Shown: positions 32,199 through 41,261, counted from the first letter of the stretch. The stretch is DNA of 64,000 nt from Streptomyces sp. BK340 (GCF_007827595.1 NZ_VISR01000030.1:1-64000); one strand, 5' to 3'. A program made the numbers and translations. The notes: generated by a model from the sequence alone, not told the origin.

Positions 32199-33905
32199 AT
32201 GCCCGCAACGGAGAGCAGTTCGGTCGCACGCCGTACCTTCGTGCTCGGCGCCGCGACCGCCGCCGGGTCCGCGGCCCTAGCCGGCCCGCTCGCCCCGGCC
32301 GCCCCGGCCGCCCCGGCCGCCCCGGCCGCCCCGGCCGCCGGCTTCGGCTGGAGCGACGACGGCTCGAACTACGTCGTCGACACCGGCGCGAGCCTCGTGT
32401 TCAAGGTCAGCAAGACCAACGGCGACCTGACCTCGCTGGCCTACAAGGGCACCGAGTACCAGGGCTACGGCGGCAGGAACTCACACGTCGAATCCGGCCT
32501 CGGCACCTCGACGGTGACGATCACCCAGTCCGGGGCGACGATCCTGATATCCGTCACCTACGGCACCCTCAAGCACTACTACGCGGCCCGCGGCGGCGAG
32601 AACAACGTCTACCTGTGGACCAGCAAGGCGGACACCTCGGTGAGCGCCACCCGCTACATCGTGCGCGTCAGGGCGGGACTGTTCCTGAACGACGAACCGG
32701 ATTCCTACACGTACACGAACAGCACGATCGAGGCCTCGGACGTGTTCGCGAAGTCCGACGGGCAGACACGGTCCAAGCACTACTCCAAGCTGCGGGTCAT
32801 CGACTACGACTACATGGGCTGGACGACCGGCAGCGTCGGCCTGTGGATCGTTCGCAGCAACCACGAGAAGGCCTCCGGCGGCCCGTTCTACCGCTCGCTG
32901 CTGCGCCACCAGAGCGCGGACGGCGGCGGCCTGTACGAGATCCTGTACTACGGCGAGAACCAGACGGAGGACCAGCGGTTCGGCCTCCAGGGCCCGTACG
33001 TCATCGCGTTCACGGACGGCGGTGCCCCCTCCTCGTCGCTGCACCACGCGAACCTCACCACCTCGTGGGCGGACTCGCTCGGCATCTCCGGATACGTCGG
33101 CGCGAGCGGCCGGGGCCGGGTGGCGGGCGTCGGGATCTCCGGGCGGAACACGGCATACGCGTACACGGTCCGGCTGGCCAACTCCTCGGCACAGTACTGG
33201 GGTTCGGCGCGCTCCTCGGACGGCTACTTCTCCATCGCGGGGGTACTGCCGGGGACGTACACCCTCACCGTCCACAAGGGCGAACTCGCTGTCTGCGCCA
33301 CCTCGGTGACGGTCACGGCCGGCGCAACCACCACCCTCGACACGATCACCGTCCCGTCGTCCAACGACCCCTCCAACGCGAGTGCGATCTGGCGCATCGG
33401 CGACTGGAACGGCAGCCCGGGCGGCTTCAAGAACGCCGACCTGATGACGTACGCGCACCCGTCGGACGTACGCGCCGCCTCCTGGACCGGCAACGTGGTG
33501 ATCGGCAGTGGCAGCGAGACGTCCGCCTTCCCCTGCTACCTCTGGAAGGACGTCAACAGCGGCCTGCTGGTCTACTTCAAGCTGACCGCGGCCCAGGCCG
33601 CCGCCGCGCACACCCTGCGGATCGGCGTGACGACGGCCTACGCCAACGGCCGGCCGCAGATCACCGTGAACGACACCTGGACCTCGGCGATCCCCTCCCC
33701 GCCCGCCCAGCCGAGCACCCGCTCCCTGACCGTGGGCTCCTACCGGGGCAACAACCACACGTTCACCTACAGCATCCCGGCGAGCGCCTGGCGCACGGAC
33801 ACCGGCCAGTACAACGTGCTGAAGATCGACGTGGTGAGCGGTTCGGGGACGACGGGTTATCTCAGCGCGGGCACGGCTGTCGACGCGATCGATCTGCTGG
33901 CCTGA
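32199..33905 (+). CDS. Secreted rhamnogalacturonan lyase, PL4-type
   Basis: A 568-residue exported lyase cleaving the rhamnogalacturonan I backbone by beta-elimination. A Tat-type signal (RRTFVLGAATAAG) is followed by a low-complexity APA tract coded by five 9-bp repeats (GCCCCGGCC, about 32289-32335). Three domains follow: a large beta-sandwich (about 50-300; LVFKVSKTNGDLTSLAYKG, SKHYSKLRVIDYDY), a fibronectin-III-like domain (GYFSIAGVLPGTYTLTVHKG) and a carbohydrate-binding-like C-terminus (WRIGDWNGSPGGFKNAD). The ATG has AAGGAG eight bases upstream. It is divergent from the CE12 esterase, and both probably answer to one regulator. Confidence 0.93.
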   Translation: MPATESSSVARRTFVLGAATAAGSAALAGPLAPAAPAAPAAPAAPAAGFGWSDDGSNYVVDTGASLVFKVSKTNGDLTSLAYKGTEYQGYGGRNSHVESGLGTSTVTITQSGATILISVTYGTLKHYYAARGGENNVYLWTSKADTSVSATRYIVRVRAGLFLNDEPDSYTYTNSTIEASDVFAKSDGQTRSKHYSKLRVIDYDYMGWTTGSVGLWIVRSNHEKASGGPFYRSLLRHQSADGGGLYEILYYGENQTEDQRFGLQGPYVIAFTDGGAPSSSLHHANLTTSWADSLGISGYVGASGRGRVAGVGISGRNTAYAYTVRLANSSAQYWGSARSSDGYFSIAGVLPGTYTLTVHKGELAVCATSVTVTAGATTTLDTITVPSSNDPSNASAIWRIGDWNGSPGGFKNADLMTYAHPSDVRAASWTGNVVIGSGSETSAFPCYLWKDVNSGLLVYFKLTAAQAAAAHTLRIGVTTAYANGRPQITVNDTWTSAIPSPPAQPSTRSLTVGSYRGNNHTFTYSIPASAWRTDTGQYNVLKIDVVSGSGTTGYLSAGTAVDAIDLLA

Positions 33906-34323
33906 TCCCGGCAATGTGGCCGTCCTCGACCGCCACCGGCTGGAGATGAAGTCCGGCTCGCAGCCGCTGACCTGAACGAAGCCGGGACCGGCGGCCGGGA
34001 GGTCGCACGGCGGCTCAGAGTGCCCCGGATGCCGGCGCCCTGCACGCGCCGCAGTTGGGCGACGCGTACCCTGGAGACCTCCACCGGGTCTCCGACTCGG
34101 TCCACAGTGCAGCACCTCGTCTGCCATCCGCAGGTGTGTTCGACTCCGACGCCGTCAAGGATCTCTGGCTCATCCTGGTGCCGCGGCCAGGGCGCCACAG
34201 CGCTTGAGCGAACAGGCCGGTTCGGCTCCTCGTCGACAGTTCCAGTAGTGCGACTGCGCCCGGCCGTGGCACGATGCCGGGCGGGGAGAGGGGGACGCGA
34301 TTCTGTCGGTCGTCGCGAACATC
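33906..34323. other. Intergenic region, no convincing gene
   Basis: These 418 bases follow the PL4 stop. Frames on both strands are open in places but none has a start with ribosome binding site and a plausible product. A Gly/Asp/Glu-rich trace on the minus strand (VDRVGDPVEVSRVRVAQL, around 34050-34110) could be a decayed gene end. GGGGAGAGGGGGA at 34283-34295 is a strong ribosome binding site for the next gene. Confidence 0.4.
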
Positions 34324-35013
34324 GTGATCGGGCTGGTGACCAGCCTGCTCGGCGGCGGGTTCGTCTGGTTGTGGGAACGAGCCAAGCGCACGCGGGCGGT
34401 GAACAGGCGCGCGGCCTTCTTCGGCGTCCTGCCGGGGCAGACGTGCCTGATCGTGCTGGGCAGCAAGTACAACGCACCTGGCACCGCGCATTACCGGGAT
34501 GTGCGGGCGGTCGTGGAACTGACCCTGCTCGCAGGAGAGTTGGGCTGCGAGGTCGCGGTGGAGGCCGGTGGCTTCCGCGGCAGCAACGGCGATCGAACCG
34601 AGTTCTGCGTAGGCGGCCCCGCCGGCGACTCCAACATCCGCACCGGCGGCCATCTCGCCGCCCATCTGCCCGGAGTCACCATCCGCCCCTACCTCGGCAG
34701 CCGTCAGGACTCGGTAGCCATAGAGGTCGGCGGCGAGAAGTTCCTGCTCGACCGGGGCACGCAGGAGTACGCCCTGGTGGCGAAGTTCACGCCCACGGAG
34801 TCGAGCCGTCCGGTCTTCCTGGTCTGCGGACAGACATCCATGGCCAACCTGGCAGCGATTCACTTCCTCCGTCGCGCGTATGCGCGGGTGGCCACGGAGT
34901 TGTCCTCGCTGGAGCGCTTCTGCATCCTGATCAAGATCTCTGACATCGGAACCTACGAGTTTCATCGCGCAGAGCTGGAACGGGATGTCACCGCGGCCGC
35001 GTTCGCGCATTGA
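34324..35013 (+). CDS. Membrane-anchored protein of unknown function
   Basis: A 229-residue protein. An N-terminal hydrophobic stretch (IGLVTSLLGGGFVWLWERAKRTR) would place the rest in the cytoplasm or anchor it. The soluble part has beta/alpha alternation: TCLIVLGSKYN, LLAGELGCEVAVEAG, AGDSNIRTGGHLAAHLPGVTIRPY, VFLVCGQTSMANLAAIHFLRRAY. No catalytic motif is recognised. The ribosome binding site at 34283-34295 is 28 bases from the GTG at 34324. In-frame CTG 34303 or ATT 34300 would be better spaced and would extend the membrane helix, so the true start may be non-canonical. It is tail to tail with the large NTPase-GT gene, six bases apart. Confidence 0.65.
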   Translation: MIGLVTSLLGGGFVWLWERAKRTRAVNRRAAFFGVLPGQTCLIVLGSKYNAPGTAHYRDVRAVVELTLLAGELGCEVAVEAGGFRGSNGDRTEFCVGGPAGDSNIRTGGHLAAHLPGVTIRPYLGSRQDSVAIEVGGEKFLLDRGTQEYALVAKFTPTESSRPVFLVCGQTSMANLAAIHFLRRAYARVATELSSLERFCILIKISDIGTYEFHRAELERDVTAAAFAH

Positions 35014-35019
35014 CGGCAC

Positions 35020-38000
35020 TCACCGTTCCGGGACCTCACCGAGCACAACGGCGGCTGCCCGCCCCCATGTCACCCGCTGGGCGAGTTCGTTCCGGAGTTC
35101 CGCTGCATGCCCGAAAGCGGCGTCGCGGTCCCGTAGCTTCCGGTCGATGGCCCGCGCCCAGTTGGCCGTGTCCTTCTCGTCGTCCCGTGTAAGTTCGACG
35201 ACGAACCTGCTTGCCTGCTCACGCCCGAGTGTCTCCCGCAGCAGATCGGCGAGTCCGCTCTGCGAGCCCACCAGAACCGGAATTCCCTGGGTGATGGCCT
35301 CAAGCCCGACCAGGCCGAACCCCTCCTTCCTGGAGGGCATGATCACCAGGCTGGCGGTGTCCAGATCGTCGTCGATACGAGCCTGCTCCGACGTATAGGG
35401 GCGGACCACGACCTCCAGCCCCGGACTCGCGGCCCAGCGCACGATGTCCGACCTCGCCATGTCCACATCGGCCTCCGGGGCTCCGCGCACGATCAGCCGG
35501 ACATCCTCAAGACCATCCTGGTGCTGCCATTCCGCGACCTGACCGCAGGCCGCCGCGGCGACGTCGACGCCCTTGAGGTGGGCGTCCTCGGCGCGGCCCA
35601 GCAAGACGACCCGCAGCGGCTCTCCCTCGGGTGGATTACGGTCCCCCGCATTCGGCACGGCGGAGTCGAACCCCGGATCGAGGCGCGCGGGGAGTAGTCC
35701 GGCCGGGCTTTTGACCTCGGCAAGGAACTGCTGGTGGAGCCGGGGTCCCACAGCGACCAAGCGATGGGCGGTCTTGCCGAGCGCCCGCTCGATGCCAGTG
35801 CGTTCCTCGGCCCGCAAGCCCGCGTCGTTGGCCCGGTCCGGCTTGTACCACTCGATGTCGTCCGGAGCCATGTGCACGAAGTGCAGGCGCCGAGCGGTGG
35901 GAAAGAAGTCTTCGACCAGTTTCTCGGCCGCGGGTCCGGTGATCCGGCCGTGGCCCAGGACCAGATCGGGCTCGGTACCCGGGGGCAGTTTCGGTCGGCT
36001 CGTCAGGCGCACATCCTCGGAGGCACCGGGCCTGGGGGAAGTAGGAAGCAGGGTGACATCGGCTTCCTTGGCGGAGGCTTCCTCGGCGTCGCTCGCGTCG
36101 AGCACCACACAGAACACCTGTGCTCCGGCGGCGGCCAGCGCCCGGCACAGTTCACGGTTGAACGTACTGAGCCCGCCGTGGGAGGAGGCCCACTCGGTGG
36201 CCACGGACAGGACGACCGGAGGACGGCCGACGGGTGCCGTCGTACTGGGGGTGTCCGCCTGCGGGTGCGTGGCCTGCGCCGTCGCCGCGGGAACGACGCC
36301 GAGTGCGCAGCGGGCGCGCTGCACTGCCTGGACGAGATCGACGTCGGTTTCCTGGCGCAGTGTGGTGACGTCGTCGGGATCCGGCAGCAGCAGGAACCGG
36401 ACCAGGAAAGTGGGCATCGAGATGTTGTTCAACTCCGCGGCGGACTTGGCGATTTGCTCGGCGGCGAGGTCCTGGTTGCCGGTCAGGAGGTGAGCCATCG
36501 CGGTGTTGTAATGACCCAGCGCGCGGTCCCACGGCTCGTCGGCCAGTCCGAGGGCGCGATCGGCCAACTCGAGCGCGTCGGCCCCGCGGCCGGTGGCAAG
36601 GCTGAGGTAGGTCAGACAATTGGCCTGCTCCCAGCCGGGATTCAGGGCGAAGGACGACTGGAAGCGGGCCTGGGCACGTTCGACGTCACCACATGTGTAC
36701 GCGTCGAACGCGGCGAGAAGGTGGTTCTTCGCCAGTTCTGCCCGGAGGTGCCCCGTGGCCTTCTGGAACCACGCCTCGGCCGGCCAGGACCGCAGGGGCA
36801 GGCGAACGCGGTCAGCGACGAGTCGGCCGCCGAGTGTCGCGATCCGGTCGGCAGTTGCCTTGAAACCGTCGGTGTCGGCCAGCGAGACATCGTCCGAGTC
36901 GGCCGCGAACAGCCAACGTTCGACCGTGTGGTTGAGGTAAGTACAGGTGACGGTGGTGAGGTCGAGGGCCGCGGGTTCGCCCGCTTTGAGGATCGCGTAG
37001 TGAAGGTAGTCGACCGGCGGGACGCTGTCCGGCCCGGCTGCGGGCAGTGTCTCCAGCGCCCGGAAGCTCTCTTCGACATCCTCCACGTTCATCTGGGAAC
37101 CGAATGTCACGTAGAACTGCAGGGGTCCCTGGGCGAAGTCGAGCAACAGTCCGTTCAGTTGGCCGATCAGCATGCCCCGGACGTCGGTCCGGCTGGTGAT
37201 GGCCCGGGCGTGGGGCGCCTTGCCGATGGTGCTGGCGGTCCAGAGCCGTGCGTAGACCTCGTCGAAGAGTTCAGTGTCGGTGGCGAAGCGGAGGATGTCC
37301 TCCGGCGCAAGGATCTCCTGCGCGACCAGCTTCTTCCTGAACTCGTCGCACTCGTCACGCGTGATCTCCGGCGGCCCGGTCATGCAGTAGGCGAACCAGG
37401 CCTCGTCCGGTGTCGCGTGACCCAGCGCCGACGTCAGAACGTTGAAGGCGATCAGCTCGCGCGGGTTCATCGCGCGCACGGCACGGATCAGCGGCCGGTC
37501 CAGGACGTCGCGGCCGCCCGACTCCATGCGACGGCGGATGCCTTCGAGTACTTCGGGTGTGAGTACCAAGTTGTCTGCGAGGCCGCGCTGGAGGCGGGCG
37601 AACATCTCGTGGCAGTACAACTGGATCTCGTACGGATTGCCATCTGTCAGCTGCCTCAGAGAGGTCACGAGATCGCGCCCGCCCAGGCCGTAGATTCCGG
37701 CGTTGTGGAGGGGGCGCACGATGCAGTCCTCCACGTCGTCGCGCGCAGCAAACCCCCTGACCTCGATCTCCTTGAACTGCCGGAGGATCGGTGAGTGCAC
37801 GTCCTTGATCCGCTCGACGAGGCCGGCCGTACCCGCGAGCACCAGCACCAGCCCGTCGACACGTGTGGTGAGGGAACGCAGGACCGACAGCGCGCGGACG
37901 TCCTGGGCGATCAGCTGTGCTTCGTCGACCAGCAGGGCAATGGGATGCCCGAGCAACTGTCTGAAGAAGGAGAGGTCGGCCCGCAGTGCCGCCTCCGGCA

Positions 38001-38454
38001 CCCGCCCCCCGGCCTCCGCGAGGGCCACCGCCTCTGGAAACTCCAGCGGGGACACGGCTGCCGCGCCGCCGGCCCCAGCCATGACCCGCCGCACGGCCGG
38101 CCCGTCGAATGAGAGCTCCCTACCGCTCCGCCTGACCTCGGCCACGACCGCCGGGACCAACTCGTCGTACAACTTGCGGAAGAAGGTGATCGGGTCCCCG
38201 TCGCCCTCGATCAACTCCACCCACGCGGTGGTCAGGCCGCGCGCCGCCGCCATCCGTTCCGTGGCGTAGAGCAGGCTCGTCTTCCCGGCGGCCCGCGGCC
38301 CGTGCAGTGCGATGCAGACCGACGGCCGGTCGACGGCCGCTTGGGCGAGCTCGTACTCGATCGTCGTGACCTCCTCGCCTCGCCCGGCGAAGACGGCGGC
38401 ATCACGCACCGGGTTTCGGAAGTCGTACGGATTACGCAACTGGGATATGTCCAC
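35020..38454 (-). CDS. STAND-like NTPase / TPR / GT4 glycosyltransferase fusion
   Basis: A 1144-residue multidomain protein. Residues 1-30 carry the NPYDFRNPV motif often found just before AAA/STAND ATPases. The NTPase domain has Walker A GPRAAGKTSLL (about 52-62) and Walker B IALLVDEAQ (about 172-180), followed by a winged-helix-like region. The middle (about 560-680) contains TPR-like helices (ARFQSSFALNPGWEQANCLTYLSLATG, ALELADRALGL). The C-terminal 380 or so residues are a GT4-type glycosyltransferase: GGLSTFNRELCRALAAAG, LHFVHMAPDD, VVLLGRAEDAHLKG and SRKEGFGLVGLEAITQGIPVLVG. There is no signal peptide or membrane helix. GTG 38454 is preferred over 38523 because AGGTGAGGGGG is upstream. 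The combination suggests a sensor NTPase with a sugar-transferring effector, perhaps in biological conflict or signalling. That role is inference. Confidence 0.85.
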   Translation of the reverse strand: MDISQLRNPYDFRNPVRDAAVFAGRGEEVTTIEYELAQAAVDRPSVCIALHGPRAAGKTSLLYATERMAAARGLTTAWVELIEGDGDPITFFRKLYDELVPAVVAEVRRSGRELSFDGPAVRRVMAGAGGAAAVSPLEFPEAVALAEAGGRVPEAALRADLSFFRQLLGHPIALLVDEAQLIAQDVRALSVLRSLTTRVDGLVLVLAGTAGLVERIKDVHSPILRQFKEIEVRGFAARDDVEDCIVRPLHNAGIYGLGGRDLVTSLRQLTDGNPYEIQLYCHEMFARLQRGLADNLVLTPEVLEGIRRRMESGGRDVLDRPLIRAVRAMNPRELIAFNVLTSALGHATPDEAWFAYCMTGPPEITRDECDEFRKKLVAQEILAPEDILRFATDTELFDEVYARLWTASTIGKAPHARAITSRTDVRGMLIGQLNGLLLDFAQGPLQFYVTFGSQMNVEDVEESFRALETLPAAGPDSVPPVDYLHYAILKAGEPAALDLTTVTCTYLNHTVERWLFAADSDDVSLADTDGFKATADRIATLGGRLVADRVRLPLRSWPAEAWFQKATGHLRAELAKNHLLAAFDAYTCGDVERAQARFQSSFALNPGWEQANCLTYLSLATGRGADALELADRALGLADEPWDRALGHYNTAMAHLLTGNQDLAAEQIAKSAAELNNISMPTFLVRFLLLPDPDDVTTLRQETDVDLVQAVQRARCALGVVPAATAQATHPQADTPSTTAPVGRPPVVLSVATEWASSHGGLSTFNRELCRALAAAGAQVFCVVLDASDAEEASAKEADVTLLPTSPRPGASEDVRLTSRPKLPPGTEPDLVLGHGRITGPAAEKLVEDFFPTARRLHFVHMAPDDIEWYKPDRANDAGLRAEERTGIERALGKTAHRLVAVGPRLHQQFLAEVKSPAGLLPARLDPGFDSAVPNAGDRNPPEGEPLRVVLLGRAEDAHLKGVDVAAAACGQVAEWQHQDGLEDVRLIVRGAPEADVDMARSDIVRWAASPGLEVVVRPYTSEQARIDDDLDTASLVIMPSRKEGFGLVGLEAITQGIPVLVGSQSGLADLLRETLGREQASRFVVELTRDDEKDTANWARAIDRKLRDRDAAFGHAAELRNELAQRVTWGRAAAVVLGEVPER

Positions 38455-38474
38455 GGGCCCCCTCACCTCATGTC

Positions 38475-38486
38475 GATCGTACGATC
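38475..38486. promoter_or_regulatory. 12-bp perfect palindrome upstream of the NTPase-GT gene
   Basis: GATCGTACGATC lies 20-32 bases before the preferred GTG start at 38454. It could be an operator or a strong local hairpin just upstream of the ribosome binding site. Confidence 0.45.
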
Positions 38487-38559
38487 CGCACGGCAGATGG
38501 AGGGGGCGGTTCGGGTGGCCCACCGGAGCGGACAGTGCCGTGCAGATCGGTCCTTGTGG

Positions 38560-39969
38560 TCAACTACTGCGTGTCCACTGCTGGTTCGTCCCCCCGTTAC
38601 AGGCGTACGTGATGACCGCCGCAGAGTTGGCGGTGGACGCCCCCGACACGTCCAGGCACTTGCCGCTCGCGCGGGCCTTGATGTTCACGTGGGAGCCGGA
38701 GGTCACGATCGACCACTGCTGGGCGGTCGCGCCGGTGCAGTCCTCCTGGGTGACGTCGGAGGCGTTCTCCTGCAGGCACAGGGAGCTGCCGCGGCCCGGC
38801 AGCTCGTAGTAGCCGTTGCCCAGGTCCTTGAACCACCACTTCTGGTTGGCGCCGCCGTTGCAGGTGTACTGACTGATGGCGGCCCCCTGCCAGAGGGACT
38901 GGCCCGGCACGTCGGCGCACTTGGAACTGTGCCTGGCGACAAGGGTGTTGTACGTGGCGCTGGTGCCGGTGACCGTGCCGGTGGCGGTGTCGGCCGTGAC
39001 CTCCGGGGACCAGGACAGGGACATCGAGGTGGAGGCCGGGAAGACGAGCGGCAGCCACACGTACCGGGAGTCGTTGACCGTGCCGCCGAAGGAGTTGCCC
39101 CAGCGGTCTCCCATGTACAGGTACGCCGTGCCCGAACTGCCCTGCACGGGCAGGACGTACGCGGTCTGGGAGCCGTAGGCGGTGGAGTCGCCCACGTTCG
39201 CCCACGCGGTCCAGGGGCCGGTCAGGGAGGTGGCGGTGGCGTACTGCTGCTGGTTGGGGTTCCAGCCGGTGGCGCCCGACGTCAGCATGAAGTACACGCC
39301 GTTCCGCCTGAACAGCGCCGGTGCCTCACGGTGGCCGCCGGGCCAGGGATCGGCGAGCAGGCTCTCGATGCCGGTGTAGTCGGCGGTCAGCCGGTAGATG
39401 TTCAGGTCGTAGTTGTTGTTGGCGGCCGAGACCAGGTAGGCGGTGCCGTCGCTGTCGACGTAGGTGGTCAGGTCGCGGGACATGTACTGGCCGAGCGGGC
39501 GGAGACTGCCCTGGTAGGTGTAGGTGCCGTCGACGGTGTCGGAGACGGCGACGGCGGCACGGGCCTCGCTGTAGTCGACGCCGTTCTCCTTGTGCATCCA
39601 CATGACGAACTTGCCGGTGGACGCGTTGTAGATGACCTTGGGGCGCTCGATGTAGGCGGTGGCCAGCTCCGTGGCGGAGGACTGGGACAGGACGTGGCCG
39701 CGGAACTCCCAGCTCTTCAGGTCGGTGGAGCGGTAGGCGTCCACGTAGCGGAAGGTGTTGTCGGCGTTGCGGTCCTCGCCGAACCAGTAGTAGAAGGAGC
39801 CGACCTTGATGACCCCGCCGCCGTGAGCGTGCAACGGGTTGCCGGAAGTGTCCGTGAACCGGGTGCCGTTGGTGATCGTCTGCGGCGCCGCCTGGGCGGG
39901 CCCGGCGGTCGCCGGGGTGGCGGCGAGGGCGCAGCACAGGGCGAGCAGGAGGGCGTACGCGCGTCTCAT
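38560..39969 (-). CDS. Secreted GH43 exo-beta-1,3-galactanase with CBM13
   Basis: A 469-residue exported enzyme removing galactose from the beta-1,3-galactan backbone of arabinogalactan. The signal peptide (LLLALCCALAATPATAGPAQA) leads to a five-blade propeller: TRFTDTSGNPLHAHGGGVIKVG, FYYWFGEDRN, IERPKVIYNAS, HREAPALFRRNGVYFML and YMGDRW. These match the GH43_24 galactanases of Phanerochaete and S. avermitilis as I recall them. The C-terminal CBM13 (about 345-469) has repeated QxW motifs (NQKWWF, AQQWSI, NQQWTRS). The ATG at 39969 has AAGGAG ten bases upstream and starts two bases past the stop of the GH43 arabinofuranosidase, so the two are one operon. Confidence 0.9.
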   Translation of the reverse strand: MRRAYALLLALCCALAATPATAGPAQAAPQTITNGTRFTDTSGNPLHAHGGGVIKVGSFYYWFGEDRNADNTFRYVDAYRSTDLKSWEFRGHVLSQSSATELATAYIERPKVIYNASTGKFVMWMHKENGVDYSEARAAVAVSDTVDGTYTYQGSLRPLGQYMSRDLTTYVDSDGTAYLVSAANNNYDLNIYRLTADYTGIESLLADPWPGGHREAPALFRRNGVYFMLTSGATGWNPNQQQYATATSLTGPWTAWANVGDSTAYGSQTAYVLPVQGSSGTAYLYMGDRWGNSFGGTVNDSRYVWLPLVFPASTSMSLSWSPEVTADTATGTVTGTSATYNTLVARHSSKCADVPGQSLWQGAAISQYTCNGGANQKWWFKDLGNGYYELPGRGSSLCLQENASDVTQEDCTGATAQQWSIVTSGSHVNIKARASGKCLDVSGASTANSAAVITYACNGGTNQQWTRSS

Positions 39970-39970
39970 C

Positions 39971-41062
39971 TCAGGCACTCTCCTTCACGGTGTCGGCGAC
40001 GGGGACGCCGAAGTCCGGGGTGCCGTCCGGCTTCCAGCCGAGCCGCTGTATCCGGGTGTGGCGGTTGGGGTCGTGCAGCGGGTCGCCGGTGATCTCCTTG
40101 TACTGGCGGGCGTGGTAGACGAGGACGTCGCTGTGCCCGTCCTCGGCGACGGTGAAGCAGTTGTGGCCCGGCCCGTACTGCTTCGTCGTGTCGTTGCTGG
40201 TGAAGACCGGGGTCGGGGACTTCGACCAGCTGGCCGCGTCCATGAGGTCGCTGTCGGCGTCGGCGGTGAGCAGGCCCATGCAGTAGTGGTGGTCGGTGGC
40301 GCTCGCCGAGTAGGTGAGGAAGACGCGGCCGTGGCGCTGGAGGGCGTACGGGCCCTCGTTGACCTTGTAGCCGACGCACTCCCAGTCGAACTCCGGTGTG
40401 GAAAGCCTGACTTGTGGTCCAGCCAGCGTCCAGGGGTTGGCCATCCCGGATATCCACAGCGCGGTGTTGTTGTCCATGCCGGGCTCGTGCTGGGCCCAGA
40501 CGAGGTAGCGGGTGCCGCGGTGCTCGAAGGTGGTGGCGTCCAGGGAGAAGGTCTCCCAGGCCGTTCTGACCTGCCCCCGCTCCACCCAGGTTCCCCGGAA
40601 GGGGTCGGGGTCGGCGTTCTCCAGCACCCAGATGCGGATCGCCCACACGTCCTCGGCGGGCGCGGAGGCGAAGTAGATGTACCACTTGCCGCCGATCCGG
40701 TGCAGTTCCGGCGCCCAGATGTGTGCACCCATCGGACCGGTGGCGTGCGCCCGCCAGATGACCGACTCGGCTGCGGTGGCCAGCCCGTTCAGGGTGCGGG
40801 AGCGGCGCAGGACGATGCGGTCGTACTCGGGGACGGTCGCGGTGAAGTAGTACCGGCCGTCGGTGTGGCGGGTGATGTGGGGATCGGCGCGCTGGAGGAC
40901 GAGGGGGTTCACGAACGGGGCTGCCTCGTGGGAGGCGAGCGGGGACGCGAGTGCGGGGGTCGCAGACGTGGCAGTGGTGGCCGCCAGGGCGCCGGCGGCC
41001 GCGGCGCCCTTCAACAGCAGGCGGCGGGTGGGGAGGTGGGCAGGGCGGGGGTCGCGGCTCAT
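39971..41062 (-). CDS. Secreted GH43 alpha-L-arabinofuranosidase
   Basis: A 363-residue exported five-blade propeller enzyme. The Tat-type signal TRRLLLKGAAAAG leads to the catalytic domain. The base Asp is in RADPHITRH, the Asp/Glu pair in HIWAPELHRIGG and the acid Glu in YKVNEGPYALQ. The pattern resembles GH43_26 exo-1,5-arabinofuranosidases of Streptomyces. It would strip arabinose side chains, exposing the galactan for the coupled exo-galactanase just downstream. ATG 41062 is used. The upstream region carries repeated GTTCGGAAT words (41107-41142) that may bind a regulator. Confidence 0.9.
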   Translation of the reverse strand: MSRDPRPAHLPTRRLLLKGAAAAGALAATTATSATPALASPLASHEAAPFVNPLVLQRADPHITRHTDGRYYFTATVPEYDRIVLRRSRTLNGLATAAESVIWRAHATGPMGAHIWAPELHRIGGKWYIYFASAPAEDVWAIRIWVLENADPDPFRGTWVERGQVRTAWETFSLDATTFEHRGTRYLVWAQHEPGMDNNTALWISGMANPWTLAGPQVRLSTPEFDWECVGYKVNEGPYALQRHGRVFLTYSASATDHHYCMGLLTADADSDLMDAASWSKSPTPVFTSNDTTKQYGPGHNCFTVAEDGHSDVLVYHARQYKEITGDPLHDPNRHTRIQRLGWKPDGTPDFGVPVADTVKESA

Positions 41063-41106
41063 GCGGGCTGCCTCTCGGTGGGGCGAGCGGGGAGGAGTTC
41101 GAGCAA

Positions 41107-41142
41107 GTTCGATATTCCGAACGTCATCTGTAATTCCGAACG
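41107..41142. promoter_or_regulatory. Repeated GTTCGGAAT words upstream of the GH43 operon
   Basis: On the minus strand GTTCGGAAT occurs twice, with copies centred 21 bases apart (41118-41122 and 41137-41142 on the plus strand as CCGAAC). One copy is also part of an inverted pair GTTCG-6-CGAAC at 41107-41122. It is located 45-80 bases upstream of the GH43 start and shared with the divergent beta-repeat gene. Confidence 0.5.
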
Positions 41143-41261
41143 CCGAAAAGGTAAGGGTGAGCAACCAGGAGGTCAACGGTCCGGTCGGACGGAGGGGTAA
41201 GCGATTTCCGCGAGTGTGCGAATTTCTGTTATCCGCCCCCGGGTTCTCGCGTCTCCCAGAC

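Noticed and set aside
32289..32335. Tandem 9-bp repeats as a CRISPR or satellite array
   Set aside because: The repeats are in frame and encode the APA linker behind the PL4 signal peptide; there are no spacers.
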